Source of the DNA: G963665495 sp963677785
Lineage (GTDB): Bacteria > Desulfobacterota > Desulfovibrionia > Desulfovibrionales > Desulfovibrionaceae
Assembly: GCA_963677785.2 (NCBI GenBank)
Contig: CAXXDH010000003.1
Span: 2,542,001 to 2,606,000 of the forward strand
Length of the DNA: 64,000 nucleotides
Direction of reading: 5' to 3'
Shown here: piece after piece, positions 37,643-46,262 of the stretch
Position numbering within the stretch: position 1 is the stretch's first letter
Layout: every line of letters starts with the position of its first letter
The notes under the pieces: generated by a model
The model's input: the letters and a program-made list of their open reading frames with translations, nothing else
Told to the model about the DNA's origin: nothing
Databases searched by the model: none
Position numbers and translations under genes: made by a program

Positions 37643-37738
37643 TTGACAATATGATATATTTTGAGGAAAATAGTCCTGGTTGAACGATTTTTTTCCGCCC
37701 CTTGCGCCGTGGCTCCGGCGTAGGGGGCTTTTCTCTTT
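37643..37738 (+). ncRNA. Candidate small RNA with promoter and terminator-like hairpin
   Basis: TTGACA (37643), 17 nt, GAAAAT (37666-37671); then a 13-bp stem with G-U pairs (37697-37709 with 37716-37728) and a T-rich tail. It lies on the plus strand in the gap between two leftward genes. It would give an RNA of about 60 nt antisense to the primase leader. Confidence 0.3.
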
Positions 37739-37742
37739 GTGG

Positions 37743-38072
37743 TCATTGTATCCCCCCATCAATATTGAGGATGTCTTTGAACCAGCGTACGGCCTCAATG
37801 TGCCCAGCGGTCACCGGAAATGTGCAATCCAACAGTTGTTCCGCGATCATACGGAGTTGACGCCTTTCCTCGGACCATGCGGCGTGTAGTTCGTTAAAAC
37901 TGCATTCCAGTTCGGCAATGCGCTGTTCGAGTTGGCTCTTCTTGCTGCGTTTCGGATTCGGCGTGGACGGCGACCGTAGCAGCGGATGAACTTTGGCGCC
38001 TTTGACGGATTCGATGGGGGATTTGAAGTCCAGCTTTTTCAGGGGTTTAGCGGTATTTGTTTTCGTCGTCAT
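37743..38072 (-). CDS. Small coiled-coil protein
   Basis: A 109-aa protein: basic N-terminus (KTNTAKPLKKLDF), an LEQRIAELECSFNELHAAWSEERRQL coiled-coil-like helix split over about 55-85, and a C-terminal helix. The start at 38072 has GGAGG upstream; a longer frame from 38114 does not. It resembles small phage proteins of KfrA or recombination-accessory type, without a firm family. Confidence 0.6.
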   Translation of the reverse strand: MTTKTNTAKPLKKLDFKSPIESVKGAKVHPLLRSPSTPNPKRSKKSQLEQRIAELECSFNELHAAWSEERRQLRMIAEQLLDCTFPVTAGHIEAVRWFKDILNIDGGIQ

Positions 38073-38074
38073 GG

Positions 38075-38353
38075 CTATCTTGCCTCCATGACGACTGTGC
38101 ACTTGGATGCCCACCAGTCGCAGAAGCTGTTAACTTCGTAGCCGACTTTGTTCGGCCCCATGACAATTTTCACTTTTGGACCACGACCTTGTGAGTCTTC
38201 GTTAGCCAGCGATCTTTTGTTGACCATCTGCCCTGTAAAATCTGGGACCGCTGAACGAGCAACCGCACTTGAGGGCCATGCTCGACGTGCTTGCTTGATA
38301 AAATCGGGCCATTCGGGGTTTATGTCGGGCCAATCGGGGTTTATGGTAGTCAT
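38075..38353 (-). CDS. Small protein, possible AlpA/excisionase-like
   Basis: A 92-aa protein with AAAGGAG before the ATG. The C-terminal part (VKIVMGPNKVGYEVNSFCDWW) follows the outline of AlpA/Xis-type winged helices, in which a G-x-x-x-V-G-Y strand is followed by a D-W helix. The N-terminus has a repeated NP-WPD motif. It opens the leftward replication operon, where a regulator or excisionase would be expected. The assignment is tentative. Confidence 0.5.
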   Translation of the reverse strand: MTTINPDWPDINPEWPDFIKQARRAWPSSAVARSAVPDFTGQMVNKRSLANEDSQGRGPKVKIVMGPNKVGYEVNSFCDWWASKCTVVMEAR

Positions 38354-38584
38354 ATGGCTTCACTCCTTTTCAAAATGATTTGGAATGAAGCTAGGATGGC
38401 TTTGACCCACTAGTGGACCAGTCAAGTAAAAATATAAAAAATATTTTTGCTTTTATTTCTAGTATGTTAATGTAGGCATAAAAATAAAACCCAAATCAAG
38501 AGGAGGGGTGCACCTCGTGACCTGGGCCAAAAAGGGTCAAAAATAAGACAACAATGACCCCGCATTAAAGAGAGAGAGAAGGGA
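38354..38584. promoter_or_regulatory. AT-rich promoter region of the leftward operon
   Basis: No gene. An AT-rich stretch (38425-38490) contains a CACTAGTG palindrome at 38408-38415 within GACCCACTAGTGGACC. It probably holds the promoter of the 38353 operon and the end of the 38585 gene. Confidence 0.4.
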
Positions 38585-39817
38585 TTAGTTTTGACGGGCT
38601 CGCTTTCCGCATGTTTTGCAAGCTTCAGTCCCGAGACTTTTGCCTTTTAATCCATTCAAAATTCTTCCAAGGGCGTGATTGGTTAACGGCAAGAGTAGCT
38701 CCGGTGGCATAGATTTTACAATTTGTTTGTCGTCTTTTACTCCCGCGTTCAGTAATTCCCGAATTTTTGTCTCGGCATTATCATAGGCTTGTTTGCGGTG
38801 TTCGTCTGTGCTGAGATGTACCTGTTGTTCGATGTTCTGAGTAGTGTGAATTTTTGGGGGGTGTATTCCTGAATTAGGTTTTTTCTGTTCGTCTTCATCT
38901 GGACTTATCAGTGAATTGACTGTCCCAAGAAATATCTTCCACTCTTTCATGTTTTCTAAGGAACGCACCTGCTTAAACTCACTCAGAATATCTCCCACAA
39001 GATCAATAATGTCCTGATTATGGAAAACAAATTCATTGAATATGCCAATGCATCTTAACTGACGATCACAAAATTTTATATGATCCTGAAGAGTGTCTGA
39101 AGGATAATTTAAGGTACTATTCAGGTATGCAGCATCTAATAACATCGGGATACTTTTCAGTGTAAATTCTTCGTGCCAATCTTCTGCTGTAGATATACCC
39201 CTCTGTCTTCTTGTTTTACTAAAATTGTTGTACCATTTCTTATTATACATTAGAGGCATCATTACGTGGGTGTAATCTGGACCATTACCTATTTTCTTTC
39301 CATGTTCCATATATTGTATCGAATCGAGGAGAAAGCTATACTCCGGTTTCAATGTATCTTTGATATTACGTTTTCCAAATCCCCAAATTTCACCGCCTAT
39401 CTGCCAATCTTTTACAGACCAGCTGGTAGAAATTTCATAAAACTCCCGTTCCATCTTTTGAGGTGGTAAATCTTCAAAGGATTTTTCCTCAGAGGGGTAA
39501 ATATCATCAAGTAAGCAACCTATTTGGTGTGAAAGGTCCCTTATTTCTCCTAAATGATCCATTGCTTGCTCTTCGTCCGTCTCGCTCCTCAGCGCCTTAC
39601 ACCAACGGATGCGCTCAATCTCTATCAGACACCTCAGCCGGGCCAGACGCCACAATGGAGACACCTTCCCCTTGAAGTCCAGAGGTGATTCCTGTTCCTG
39701 CTTGAGGGACTTGGTCAGCAAGGAAAATTCGCGTTCATAACGCGGATAGTTCGGAGCCGGGTCTTTCTCTCCGAAGGTAAAGGATCCGTCGAGCAATTTT
39801 ATCTGTGGACCGCTCAT
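38585..39817 (-). CDS. Unrecognised 410-aa protein of element 1
   Basis: A 410-aa mostly helical soluble protein, more AT-rich than its neighbours. It has an N-terminal charged region and many Trp/Tyr residues at about 125-230. The last residues are a C-x2-C pair (EACKTCGKRARQN) that could bind zinc. AAGGGG precedes the ATG. I know no family for it. It stands between the replication operon and a toxin-antitoxin locus, the place where satellites often carry regulators or defence cargo, but there is no direct evidence for either. Confidence 0.6.
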   Translation of the reverse strand: MSGPQIKLLDGSFTFGEKDPAPNYPRYEREFSLLTKSLKQEQESPLDFKGKVSPLWRLARLRCLIEIERIRWCKALRSETDEEQAMDHLGEIRDLSHQIGCLLDDIYPSEEKSFEDLPPQKMEREFYEISTSWSVKDWQIGGEIWGFGKRNIKDTLKPEYSFLLDSIQYMEHGKKIGNGPDYTHVMMPLMYNKKWYNNFSKTRRQRGISTAEDWHEEFTLKSIPMLLDAAYLNSTLNYPSDTLQDHIKFCDRQLRCIGIFNEFVFHNQDIIDLVGDILSEFKQVRSLENMKEWKIFLGTVNSLISPDEDEQKKPNSGIHPPKIHTTQNIEQQVHLSTDEHRKQAYDNAETKIRELLNAGVKDDKQIVKSMPPELLLPLTNHALGRILNGLKGKSLGTEACKTCGKRARQN

Positions 39818-39844
39818 TTGGGTTCCCCTTCATATGGGCAATGT

Positions 39845-40006
39845 TCAGCTTTGGGTCTGTGGCTTCGGCGTACTGCTCGCACGACTGCAAGCTTTGATCG
39901 ATTCATCCGCCTTTTTGAATTCGTCTTCCAAGGCTTCATACTCGGCCTTGTATCCGGGATCGGCCTTCATCTTCTGGTTGTGAAGATCGCGGAGTTTCTT
40001 TCCCAT
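39845..40006 (-). CDS. 53-aa antitoxin-fragment-like protein
   Basis: A small frame 7 nt after the HigA-like stop, with GAGG before its ATG. Its segment KADPGYKAEYEALEDEFKKA matches the helix that often precedes the XRE domain in HigA-type antitoxins, but the DNA-binding domain is missing. It may be a remnant of another antitoxin or a small accessory subunit. Confidence 0.45.
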   Translation of the reverse strand: MGKKLRDLHNQKMKADPGYKAEYEALEDEFKKADESIKACSRASSTPKPQTQS

Positions 40007-40013
40007 TTCGACC

Positions 40014-40346
40014 TCACAAAAACATTTTGTAATTCATATCCAAAGCATCCCCCAGGCGTTTGGCCATGGCTTTACCGATGGTCCTTTTCCCGCGCTCCAT
40101 CTCACTGATATGCACGTTTTTAACGCCGATCTTTTCCGCCAATTCCTTCTGAGTCATTTCGCGCAGACCACGTGCTCCGCGTAGAACCGTTCCGGGGGTG
40201 GAATCAGGGAAGGCTTCATGCAGTGGAACGTTGGGTTCGCTGGCCTCCTGGATGGCTATCTCTACGGCCTGTACGCGATCTTCCGGGACGATAGCGGTAA
40301 CCGTAACGTATCCCTCAGTATGGGGCTTTTTCGTGAGTTCCAACAT
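40014..40346 (-). CDS. HigA-like XRE antitoxin
   Basis: A 110-aa antitoxin. The N-terminal half has a beta-type dimer region (YVTVTAIVPEDRVQAVEIA), and the C-terminal XRE helix-turn-helix reads LREMTQKELAEKIGVKNVHISEMERGKR (in two parts, about 65-92). The start at 40346 has GGAGG and overlaps the toxin stop by 32 nt; the longer frame from 40376 is less likely. It should neutralise the toxin and repress the shared promoter. Confidence 0.85.
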   Translation of the reverse strand: MLELTKKPHTEGYVTVTAIVPEDRVQAVEIAIQEASEPNVPLHEAFPDSTPGTVLRGARGLREMTQKELAEKIGVKNVHISEMERGKRTIGKAMAKRLGDALDMNYKMFL

Positions 40347-40602
40347 ACGTAACCTCCACAAGCACAGCGATGTCATCTTTCACCTGCCAGATTGCCACAT
40401 ACGTTGGACGTCCTTTGTTCAGGTGGCAGTGGTAGTATTCGCCGGGCCAATTCTTGAGTTTTCCGAAATGAGGCATTGAAGGCTGCACCGGACCGCTTTG
40501 TTCGATGGCCAGGAGCAACGCGTTCAATCGCCTGTAGATCCTTTCAGGGAGTTTATTCTTCTGACGGTTTACCTTGGCCGTCAATTCAACTTTCCATGTC
40601 AT
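40315..40602 (-). CDS. RelE/HigB-type toxin
   Basis: A 95-aa basic protein with the RelE/ParE outline: W-x-VELTAKVNRQKNKLPERI at the N-terminus, a central PHFGKLKNW segment, then strands YVAIWQV and VLVEVTYVGTHEKAPY. The terminal TYVGTHEKAPY is characteristic of cytotoxic mRNA-interferase relatives. The gene is first in a toxin-antitoxin-accessory unit and overlaps the antitoxin gene. Confidence 0.85.
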   Translation of the reverse strand: MTWKVELTAKVNRQKNKLPERIYRRLNALLLAIEQSGPVQPSMPHFGKLKNWPGEYYHCHLNKGRPTYVAIWQVKDDIAVLVEVTYVGTHEKAPY

Positions 40603-40664
40603 GATGAATAGTAACCATTTTTAGGTTAATGTCAATTCAACAAATTTTACCGGTATACATGAGG

Positions 40665-40925
40665 TCAAGGCCAACGTTTATCAGCGGTCAAATATGTTTC
40701 GTTATCGAATTTTACGCTCTCAAGGACCATTTGAATATGCTCCGGCTGTACGCCTTCCTTCTGCATACGTTCTGAGAACTTTTCCTTCTCGAAAACGATC
40801 TCAAGCCCACATGCGCAAGTCAGGCAACGTTTGACCACATCCTGAAGCATTGGCGGGCAATCTACGAAAACTTTGCACTTACTGTTAGGATACATCCGAA
40901 AATTGAATTTGTTTGATGTAGACAT
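40665..40925 (-). CDS. Small hypothetical protein with Cys residues
   Basis: An 86-aa protein with a beta-type N-terminus (KFNFRMYPNSKCKVFVDCPP) and C-L-T-C-A-C-G near 35-40, possibly metal-binding. AGGAG is present upstream. No family is recognised. Next upstream gene of the small-gene cluster. Confidence 0.5.
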   Translation of the reverse strand: MSTSNKFNFRMYPNSKCKVFVDCPPMLQDVVKRCLTCACGLEIVFEKEKFSERMQKEGVQPEHIQMVLESVKFDNETYLTADKRWP

Positions 40926-40984
40926 AGCCGTCTCCTTTTGTTGTCAGCGGGGCCAGCCATCCGAAGCGACCGGCCCCAGGCAAA

Positions 40985-41251
40985 TCAAACCACTTTTTCT
41001 ACTTCGAGCTTCTTAAGGCTGTTGTACAACTTATCGCTCAAATCATGCAGCAAGACTTCCAACACATCGGACAAATCAGCTTTCGGACCATCACCGTCCA
41101 GGGCAAGGAGATTTTGAAAGCTCCATAACGGCAACGCTGCATCCTCAAAAATCTGGAATATCTGTCTGAACTGTTCTTCTGAGATTTTTTCATGATCTTC
41201 GACGATGATTTCCTCATGCCGGTTTTTGGGATTCATTTTGAATCGTATCAC
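40985..41251 (-). CDS. Small hypothetical protein
   Basis: An 88-aa acidic helical protein. Its start overlaps the stop of the next upstream gene by 4 nt (ATGA). It is the last of four coupled genes (42133 to 40985). Family unknown. Confidence 0.55.
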   Translation of the reverse strand: MIRFKMNPKNRHEEIIVEDHEKISEEQFRQIFQIFEDAALPLWSFQNLLALDGDGPKADLSDVLEVLLHDLSDKLYNSLKKLEVEKVV

Positions 41252-41565
41252 GATTGCACCTCCTTCGCTGCCTTCGCTGTATTCTTGATGGCGTGAACAT
41301 TGGCCTTCACCGGTTCCTTCTTCTCTTCAGGCTTGATCAGGCTGGTGAGATCGCTCGAAACTCCATCAACAAAACTACGTATAAGGGTTTGCAGAATTTT
41401 CCCTGTCTTTTTAGGGTCATAGGGTGTCGAGGCAAAAGCAATGTTCTTGAGGAGATCCGCGAAACTATCCAAAGTTTCCGCGTTCTTCTGGACTACTCCT
41501 GTGATGAAACGAGCATGGGCCTTGTTGCGAAGGGGATTGTCGGAAGAATCTCTGAGCATGTTCAT
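41248..41565 (-). CDS. Hypothetical protein, paralogue of the next gene
   Basis: A 105-aa helical protein. It shares with the 41562-41879 product the opening R-D-S-x-x-N-P-L and a common pattern of helices (for example SFADLLKNI against SFALLLERI, and SFVDGV against LFDGFM). A basic, lysine-rich tail is unique to it. The 4-nt overlaps at both ends show strict coupling. Confidence 0.55.
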   Translation of the reverse strand: MNMLRDSSDNPLRNKAHARFITGVVQKNAETLDSFADLLKNIAFASTPYDPKKTGKILQTLIRSFVDGVSSDLTSLIKPEEKKEPVKANVHAIKNTAKAAKEVQS

Positions 41566-41879
41566 TTCGCGATCTCCTCTTGTACTCTGCCAGTGTCGGA
41601 GTTTACGACGTGCAGCTTTCCCTTGGTGAACTCATCGTTTTCCCTCAGAGGGAGGCATGCCCACATCTGCGTACGAATGCGCCTCATAAAGCCGTCAAAG
41701 AGTCCTTCGAGTGCATCACCGGCAAGGGCGAGGTCGTATTCTTCAGCTGAGTCAATGCGTTCGAGGAGCAAGGCAAAGGATTGAAACTTCGTGGCTTCTC
41801 CCTCAATCAAGGAGAACATGAATTCAACCTGGTCAGAAGTCTTCAGGGGGTTGGAGGGGCTGTCTCTACGGTCTTTCAT
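41562..41879 (-). CDS. Hypothetical protein, paralogue of the previous gene
   Basis: A 105-aa helical protein homologous by eye to the 41248-41565 product over the first 70 residues. The pair probably arose by tandem duplication and may form a heterodimer. It is coupled by ATGA overlaps to both neighbours. Family unknown. Confidence 0.55.
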   Translation of the reverse strand: MKDRRDSPSNPLKTSDQVEFMFSLIEGEATKFQSFALLLERIDSAEEYDLALAGDALEGLFDGFMRRIRTQMWACLPLRENDEFTKGKLHVVNSDTGRVQEEIAK

Positions 41880-42133
41880 GATTCACCCCCTTCCAAAGAT
41901 CTCCGGAAACGGCGTTCAGCACTCTCATAGAGAGCCATCCAGACTTCCGCGATGTCTTCGAGCTCTATTCGGGGGGAATCGGTATGACTCCATTGTGAGT
42001 CGGAAAGGATATCTGTGAACTGACGAAGGGAGAGAAAAGCTCTCCTGTGTTTGGTGAGAATTTCCTCTGTGCTGAGTGCACAGATAGAAGGGTTGTCCGC
42101 GTAAGGGACTTCGGATAGACTTTGAGTAGCCAT
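41876..42133 (-). CDS. Hypothetical protein, first gene of the four-gene cluster
   Basis: An 85-aa protein with GGAGG before its ATG. It has a helical centre and ends RRSLEGGES. A truncated copy of its N-terminus remains in element 2 at 53669-53748, which marks where the IS3 element and deletion cut that element. Family unknown. Confidence 0.6.
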   Translation of the reverse strand: MATQSLSEVPYADNPSICALSTEEILTKHRRAFLSLRQFTDILSDSQWSHTDSPRIELEDIAEVWMALYESAERRFRRSLEGGES

Positions 42134-42202
42134 AGCAACCTCCAGTAAGGTTGTTTGTGGTTAGGCCTCGTTTGGTGTTGGTAGCACCGGGCGGGGCCGT
42201 TT

Positions 42203-42373
42203 CTATTTTTCAGACATTTTTTTCTTTTTTTCGTCCTCCATTTTTATCAATTCCTCAACATAATTAATAAATAAGTCTTTGATAGTGATCCCCTTTCCAG
42301 CGACGTACAATTTTAAACGGCGATGGAACTCAAGGTCCACCTTAAGAGAGATCGTCTTTGTTTCATTTCTCAT
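42203..42373 (-). CDS. Ribbon-helix-helix regulator (56 aa)
   Basis: A 56-aa protein that opens with the ribbon strand ETKTISLKVDLEFHRRLKLY, then helix ITIKDLFINYVEELIKM and a lysine-rich tail, the plan of Arc/ParG-type repressors. It is transcribed away from the cargo gene at 42562 across a 188-bp shared promoter region, so it likely controls that gene and itself. A near-identical copy lies at 53818 in element 2. Confidence 0.75.
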   Translation of the reverse strand: MRNETKTISLKVDLEFHRRLKLYVAGKGITIKDLFINYVEELIKMEDEKKKKMSEK

Positions 42374-42425
42374 GAGCCATCAATAGTGTTTTCCTGTTTT
42401 CCTGTCAAGACTTTTCAAATTTTTA

Positions 42426-42455
42426 TTGACTCTAATTGCGTACAAAGAATATATT
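42426..42455 (+). promoter_or_regulatory. Candidate promoter of the cargo gene
   Basis: TTGACT, 18 nt, TATATT. The same sequence with TATGTT stands in front of the element 2 copy. It is about 105 nt before the ATG. Confidence 0.45.
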
Positions 42456-44309
42456 TACTTATAATTATTTATAACTATATAGTAAACTTCTAAAAACTAT
42501 CTGGAATTTTAAATATGGTCTCCTCCGTATGTCTTTATGCAAAATAAAGGTTGGATAAAAAATGACAAATAAATATTACGCAAAAAATACCTTTTTTAAC
42601 ATTCATCACATACTAGTATTCTTTCTAATACTTGTGCTTTTGCCCAAATATTTAATTGCAGCTAACGTTGAAGATGTAGCCGAACTGAACAAAAATCTAA
42701 TCAATATAGACTTTGAATCTTATGGATACATATTTGGACAAGAATATTCCGTGTTGTTTTGTTCTCAAAAGTGTCCAAATATATCAAGAGAGTTGCTATA
42801 TTATAACAACAAGATTATGTCCAAGTATCAAAAAGCTATCGATAGAATACGAAGCAGATATGGGACAGAGATCGACTTCTCTAAATATGATTTAGAATTA
42901 GTGAATGAGCTAAAAAAGAAAAATCATTTCTCTTCAATTACATGCGATGACTGCAGTACCTTTATCGCCCAACTTAAATCAAGGTCTGAAGGCGATATCC
43001 CGAATTCAATTCATGCTGGCCTTGCTCGAAACATCCCTGAATATAGAGCACATCCTGAGGTAGAATTCTCAGACGGTATCGTAAAAGAATGGAAGTCTTC
43101 AGATAATAAAAAATTGCTTGGACTTGACGTTTCAATCCTCTACCCCGCTTCTTGGAAGGCTAAAGACGGGAGGGGTCCACATATAGTCAAAAAATTTACC
43201 AGCGATTATGGTTTTGGTCTTGTGACGTTCATGATTCAGGTGCGAGATATTTCAGATCTCGGCATTTCCGATCTGCCGAAAGGGAGTGCGAAAGAACTTT
43301 TAGCTTACATAACAGGATTTACTTCTTCATCCATTCCAGGTTCTCAATTTTTTGGGAGAGGAGAGGTAGTAATTAATAACCATGACGCCATATATCTAGA
43401 GTTCAACATGGATCAAAAGGCTATGGATAAAACTTTTAAAGCGCAAAGCATCATGTACTATTTTATTGCCGGTGGCAATATAGTACAGTTACAAGGCATT
43501 GTTGGTTTACCCAAAACAGAAAATACTTCTACAGAACTCTCAAGACTTTATAAAAAATACAGTCCTGTTTTTGTAAAGATGGCAAATAGTTTCTACGTGA
43601 ACAACCAGTTTCAAGTACAACAAAATTATGAATCCAAACCATCGACCTATGTATATGCAGACAAAACAGAAGCCCCCCCAGATACAAGTACAGTAAAAAA
43701 TATTCTTATCTCAGCGTTAGGACTTCTTCTTTTTGCAGGACTTGTTTTTCTTATTTTTTCTAGAATAATAAAAACGCGTCATAGTAGCAAAACATCACCT
43801 ACAGCAAAAACCGAGAGCAATATCGATCCCAACACAGGTCTAGCAACCTGCCCCCATTGTGGCAAGGTAATCCTCCCATTTTTAGTATCTCTCAGAAGTA
43901 GAGGCTATGCTGCCGTTCTCAATTTTTGCATAGGAGTAATGCCACCAATGGCCATGTTTGGCCGTTCATTGTTATATATCCAGAGCCACTTGGTTGCGAA
44001 GTCCTGGACTTCTTCAATACAATCAAACAGGTACTGATTCAGCCAATCGTAGCGTACCGTTCTGTTATAGCGTTCAACATAGGCATTTTGCTGAGGATTT
44101 CCTGGCTGAATGTAATTAAGCTCTATACTGTTCATCTTCGCCCAGGCCTGGAGCTTGCTACTGATATATTCTGGTCCGTTATCACAACGTATTGCTTTCG
44201 GTTTTCCACGCCATTCAATGATCTGGTCCAGGCTGCGAATCACTCTCTCCGCAGGCAACGAGAAATCCACTTCTATGCCTAAGCCTTCACGGTTAAAATC
44301 ATCGATCAC

Positions 44310-45567
44310 TGCTGTCCGGTTAACGTAAAATAAAAAAGTCCAAAATCTCCAGGAAATATGTTATGGAATTGGTGTCTAAGCAATACATAACAAAGGAGAT
44401 TTTGGACGTGGCTCACCATAACTCAATCCTGAATCAAATGCTATCTTTCATCCCGAGACATGTTTTTCAACGCTTGGAGCGTGAGCACCTTACGGGACGA
44501 CAGCCCCGAACCTTCGGCTTTTGGAACCAGTTCGTCTGTCTCGTGTTCATTCAACTCTCCGGGCGGAAAAGCATGCGGGACTGCATCAGAAATCTGCAAG
44601 CAGCCCCGAAAAGGCTCTACCATCTCGGGCTCAAGCCGGTTTCTCGTTCGACTTTTTCAGACGCGAACAACAAGCGGCCATCGGACTTTTTCCAGGCCTT
44701 GTTCGGGGAGATGTACCGTCGCTGTGCGCCTCATGCTCCCAAGCATAAGTTCCGTTTCAAATCCAAACTGATGAGCCTTGACTCCTCCACAATCAGTTTG
44801 TGTTTGTCGGTCTTCCCCTGGGCTTCCTTCCGAAGCAAACGAGGCGGGGTCAAAATGCACACACTGCTTGATCATGACGGTCATATCCCTGCGTTCGTTT
44901 GCGTGAGCGAGGCCAAAAAGCATGACCTCAGCGTTGCAAAAACTCTCACCCTGCCCAAGGGGTCCATCGTCGCCTTCGACAAGGCATATAACGATTACAG
45001 ATGGTTCCACCTCTTGGGAAAGCAAGGCGTTCACTTCGTCACCCGGCAAAAAAGCAATGCTTCCTATCGGGTTGTCAAACGCCAGGCAGTCAATAGAAAG
45101 CTTGGGGTGACTTCCGACCAGATCATTGAAGTCGCCACAGCCAACGGAAAACTCAAGCTCCGTCGCGTCGGGTTCAAAGATCAGGAGACCGGCAAGCATT
45201 ACAAGTTCCTGACGAACAACTTCAAACTGGCCCCGAAGACCATTGCCGACATTTACAAAGAACGCTGGAAGATTGAGCTTTTCTTCAAGGAAATCAAACA
45301 GAACCTGAAGATTAAAAGCTTTGTCGGCAACTCTGAAAATGCTGTCCTGACCCAAATATATACGGCCCTGATCGTGTACCTTATTGCAGCTTACATCCGG
45401 TTCACATCCCGAATAGGCATGAGCGTTCAGCAAATGCTCCAGTTGCTTCAGGTGAACGTATTCGGCCGTATCGCATTGATAGAACTATTCAGACCTCCAC
45501 AGAAAAGTGACTCAAATGACTATGATTCTAGTTTGTTACGGCTTGCAAATTTAACCGGACAGTAGTG
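44310..45567 (+). mobile_element. IS4-family element nested in the IS3 orfB
   Basis: Inner inverted repeats CTGTCCGGTTAA at both ends. ATCATCGATCAC occurs on both sides (44298-44309 and 45568-45579) as the target duplication; the exact border is uncertain by a few bases because the repeat overlaps the ends. Confidence 0.88.
44363..45565 (+). CDS. IS4-family transposase
   Basis: A 400-aa DDE transposase. SLDSSTISL, a DHDGH-IPAF segment, VAFDKAYNDY and YKERWKIELFFKEIKQNLK give the D-D-E core with the Y-x2-R-x3-E-x6-K signature of the IS4 family. It is full length and looks active. It is related to, but clearly distinct from, the transposase at 50977. Confidence 0.92.
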   Translation: MELVSKQYITKEILDVAHHNSILNQMLSFIPRHVFQRLEREHLTGRQPRTFGFWNQFVCLVFIQLSGRKSMRDCIRNLQAAPKRLYHLGLKPVSRSTFSDANNKRPSDFFQALFGEMYRRCAPHAPKHKFRFKSKLMSLDSSTISLCLSVFPWASFRSKRGGVKMHTLLDHDGHIPAFVCVSEAKKHDLSVAKTLTLPKGSIVAFDKAYNDYRWFHLLGKQGVHFVTRQKSNASYRVVKRQAVNRKLGVTSDQIIEVATANGKLKLRRVGFKDQETGKHYKFLTNNFKLAPKTIADIYKERWKIELFFKEIKQNLKIKSFVGNSENAVLTQIYTALIVYLIAAYIRFTSRIGMSVQQMLQLLQVNVFGRIALIELFRPPQKSDSNDYDSSLLRLANLTGQ

Positions 45568-45995
45568 ATCATCGATCACATTGAAAAGCCTGAAGTTACG
45601 ACCATTGATAAGTTGATCATGCATGAAGTCCATGGACCAGACTTGATTAATTGTGTCCGGTTGAGCCAATGGTTCAGGCCTTTCCCGAATGATCCTTTTC
45701 TTGGGTTTGATCCGCATGTTCAGCTCTAGCTCACGGTATATGCGGTAAACTCTTTTGTGGTTCCAACCAAAGCCCTGAACATTACGAAGATAGAGATAGC
45801 AAAGGCCAAAGCCCCAGTTCCTCTGGTTCGTGGTTAACCGAATCAACCAATCTGCTATGAGATCATTTTCAGCTACAAGCTTCGGTTCATACCGATAGCA
45901 AGTCTGACTTATAGCAAACGCTTCACAGGCCTGGCGTATGTTCATTTGCTTCATTTTCACGGCGTCTTGGGCCATCTCGCGGCGACGAGATGGCC

Positions 45996-46262
45996 TTACC
46001 ACTTTTTTGAGAGTGCTTCCTGGAGAACTTCAGCTTTCATCTGCGACTCAGCGTACATTTTTTTGAGCTGGTTATTTTCTTTTTCCAGCTCTTTCATTCG
46101 AGCCATCAAGGAAACATCCATCCCTCCATATTTGGCTCGCCATTTGTAAAAAGTCGCATTGCTCATGCTGTGTTCGCGGCATAACTCAGAAACGGCTATT
46201 CCGTTCTCGGCCTGCTTCAAAATATTCAAAATCTGGCTATCCGTGAAACGTGATTTTTTCAT
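45996..46262 (-). CDS. IS3-family orfA
   Basis: An 88-aa protein with an N-terminal helix-turn-helix (KSRFTDSQILNILKQAENG, SMSNATFYKWRAKYGG) and a leucine-zipper-like helix (LEKENNQLKKMYAE). It overlaps orfB by 7 nt, as expected for programmed frameshifting in IS3 elements. Confidence 0.92.
   Translation of the reverse strand: MKKSRFTDSQILNILKQAENGIAVSELCREHSMSNATFYKWRAKYGGMDVSLMARMKELEKENNQLKKMYAESQMKAEVLQEALSKKW

Larger units (their letters stand above)
43905..46002 (-). pseudogene. IS3-family orfB transposase, interrupted
   Basis: The two halves (from 46002 down to about 45580, and from 44309 to 43905) rejoin in frame at NVIDD-FNRE when the IS4 element is removed. The DDE integrase core (WSMDFMHD, CDNGPEY, NAYVERYNRT) matches the IS3 family. 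The insertion falls between the first and second catalytic Asp regions, so the protein is inactive. Confidence 0.88.
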
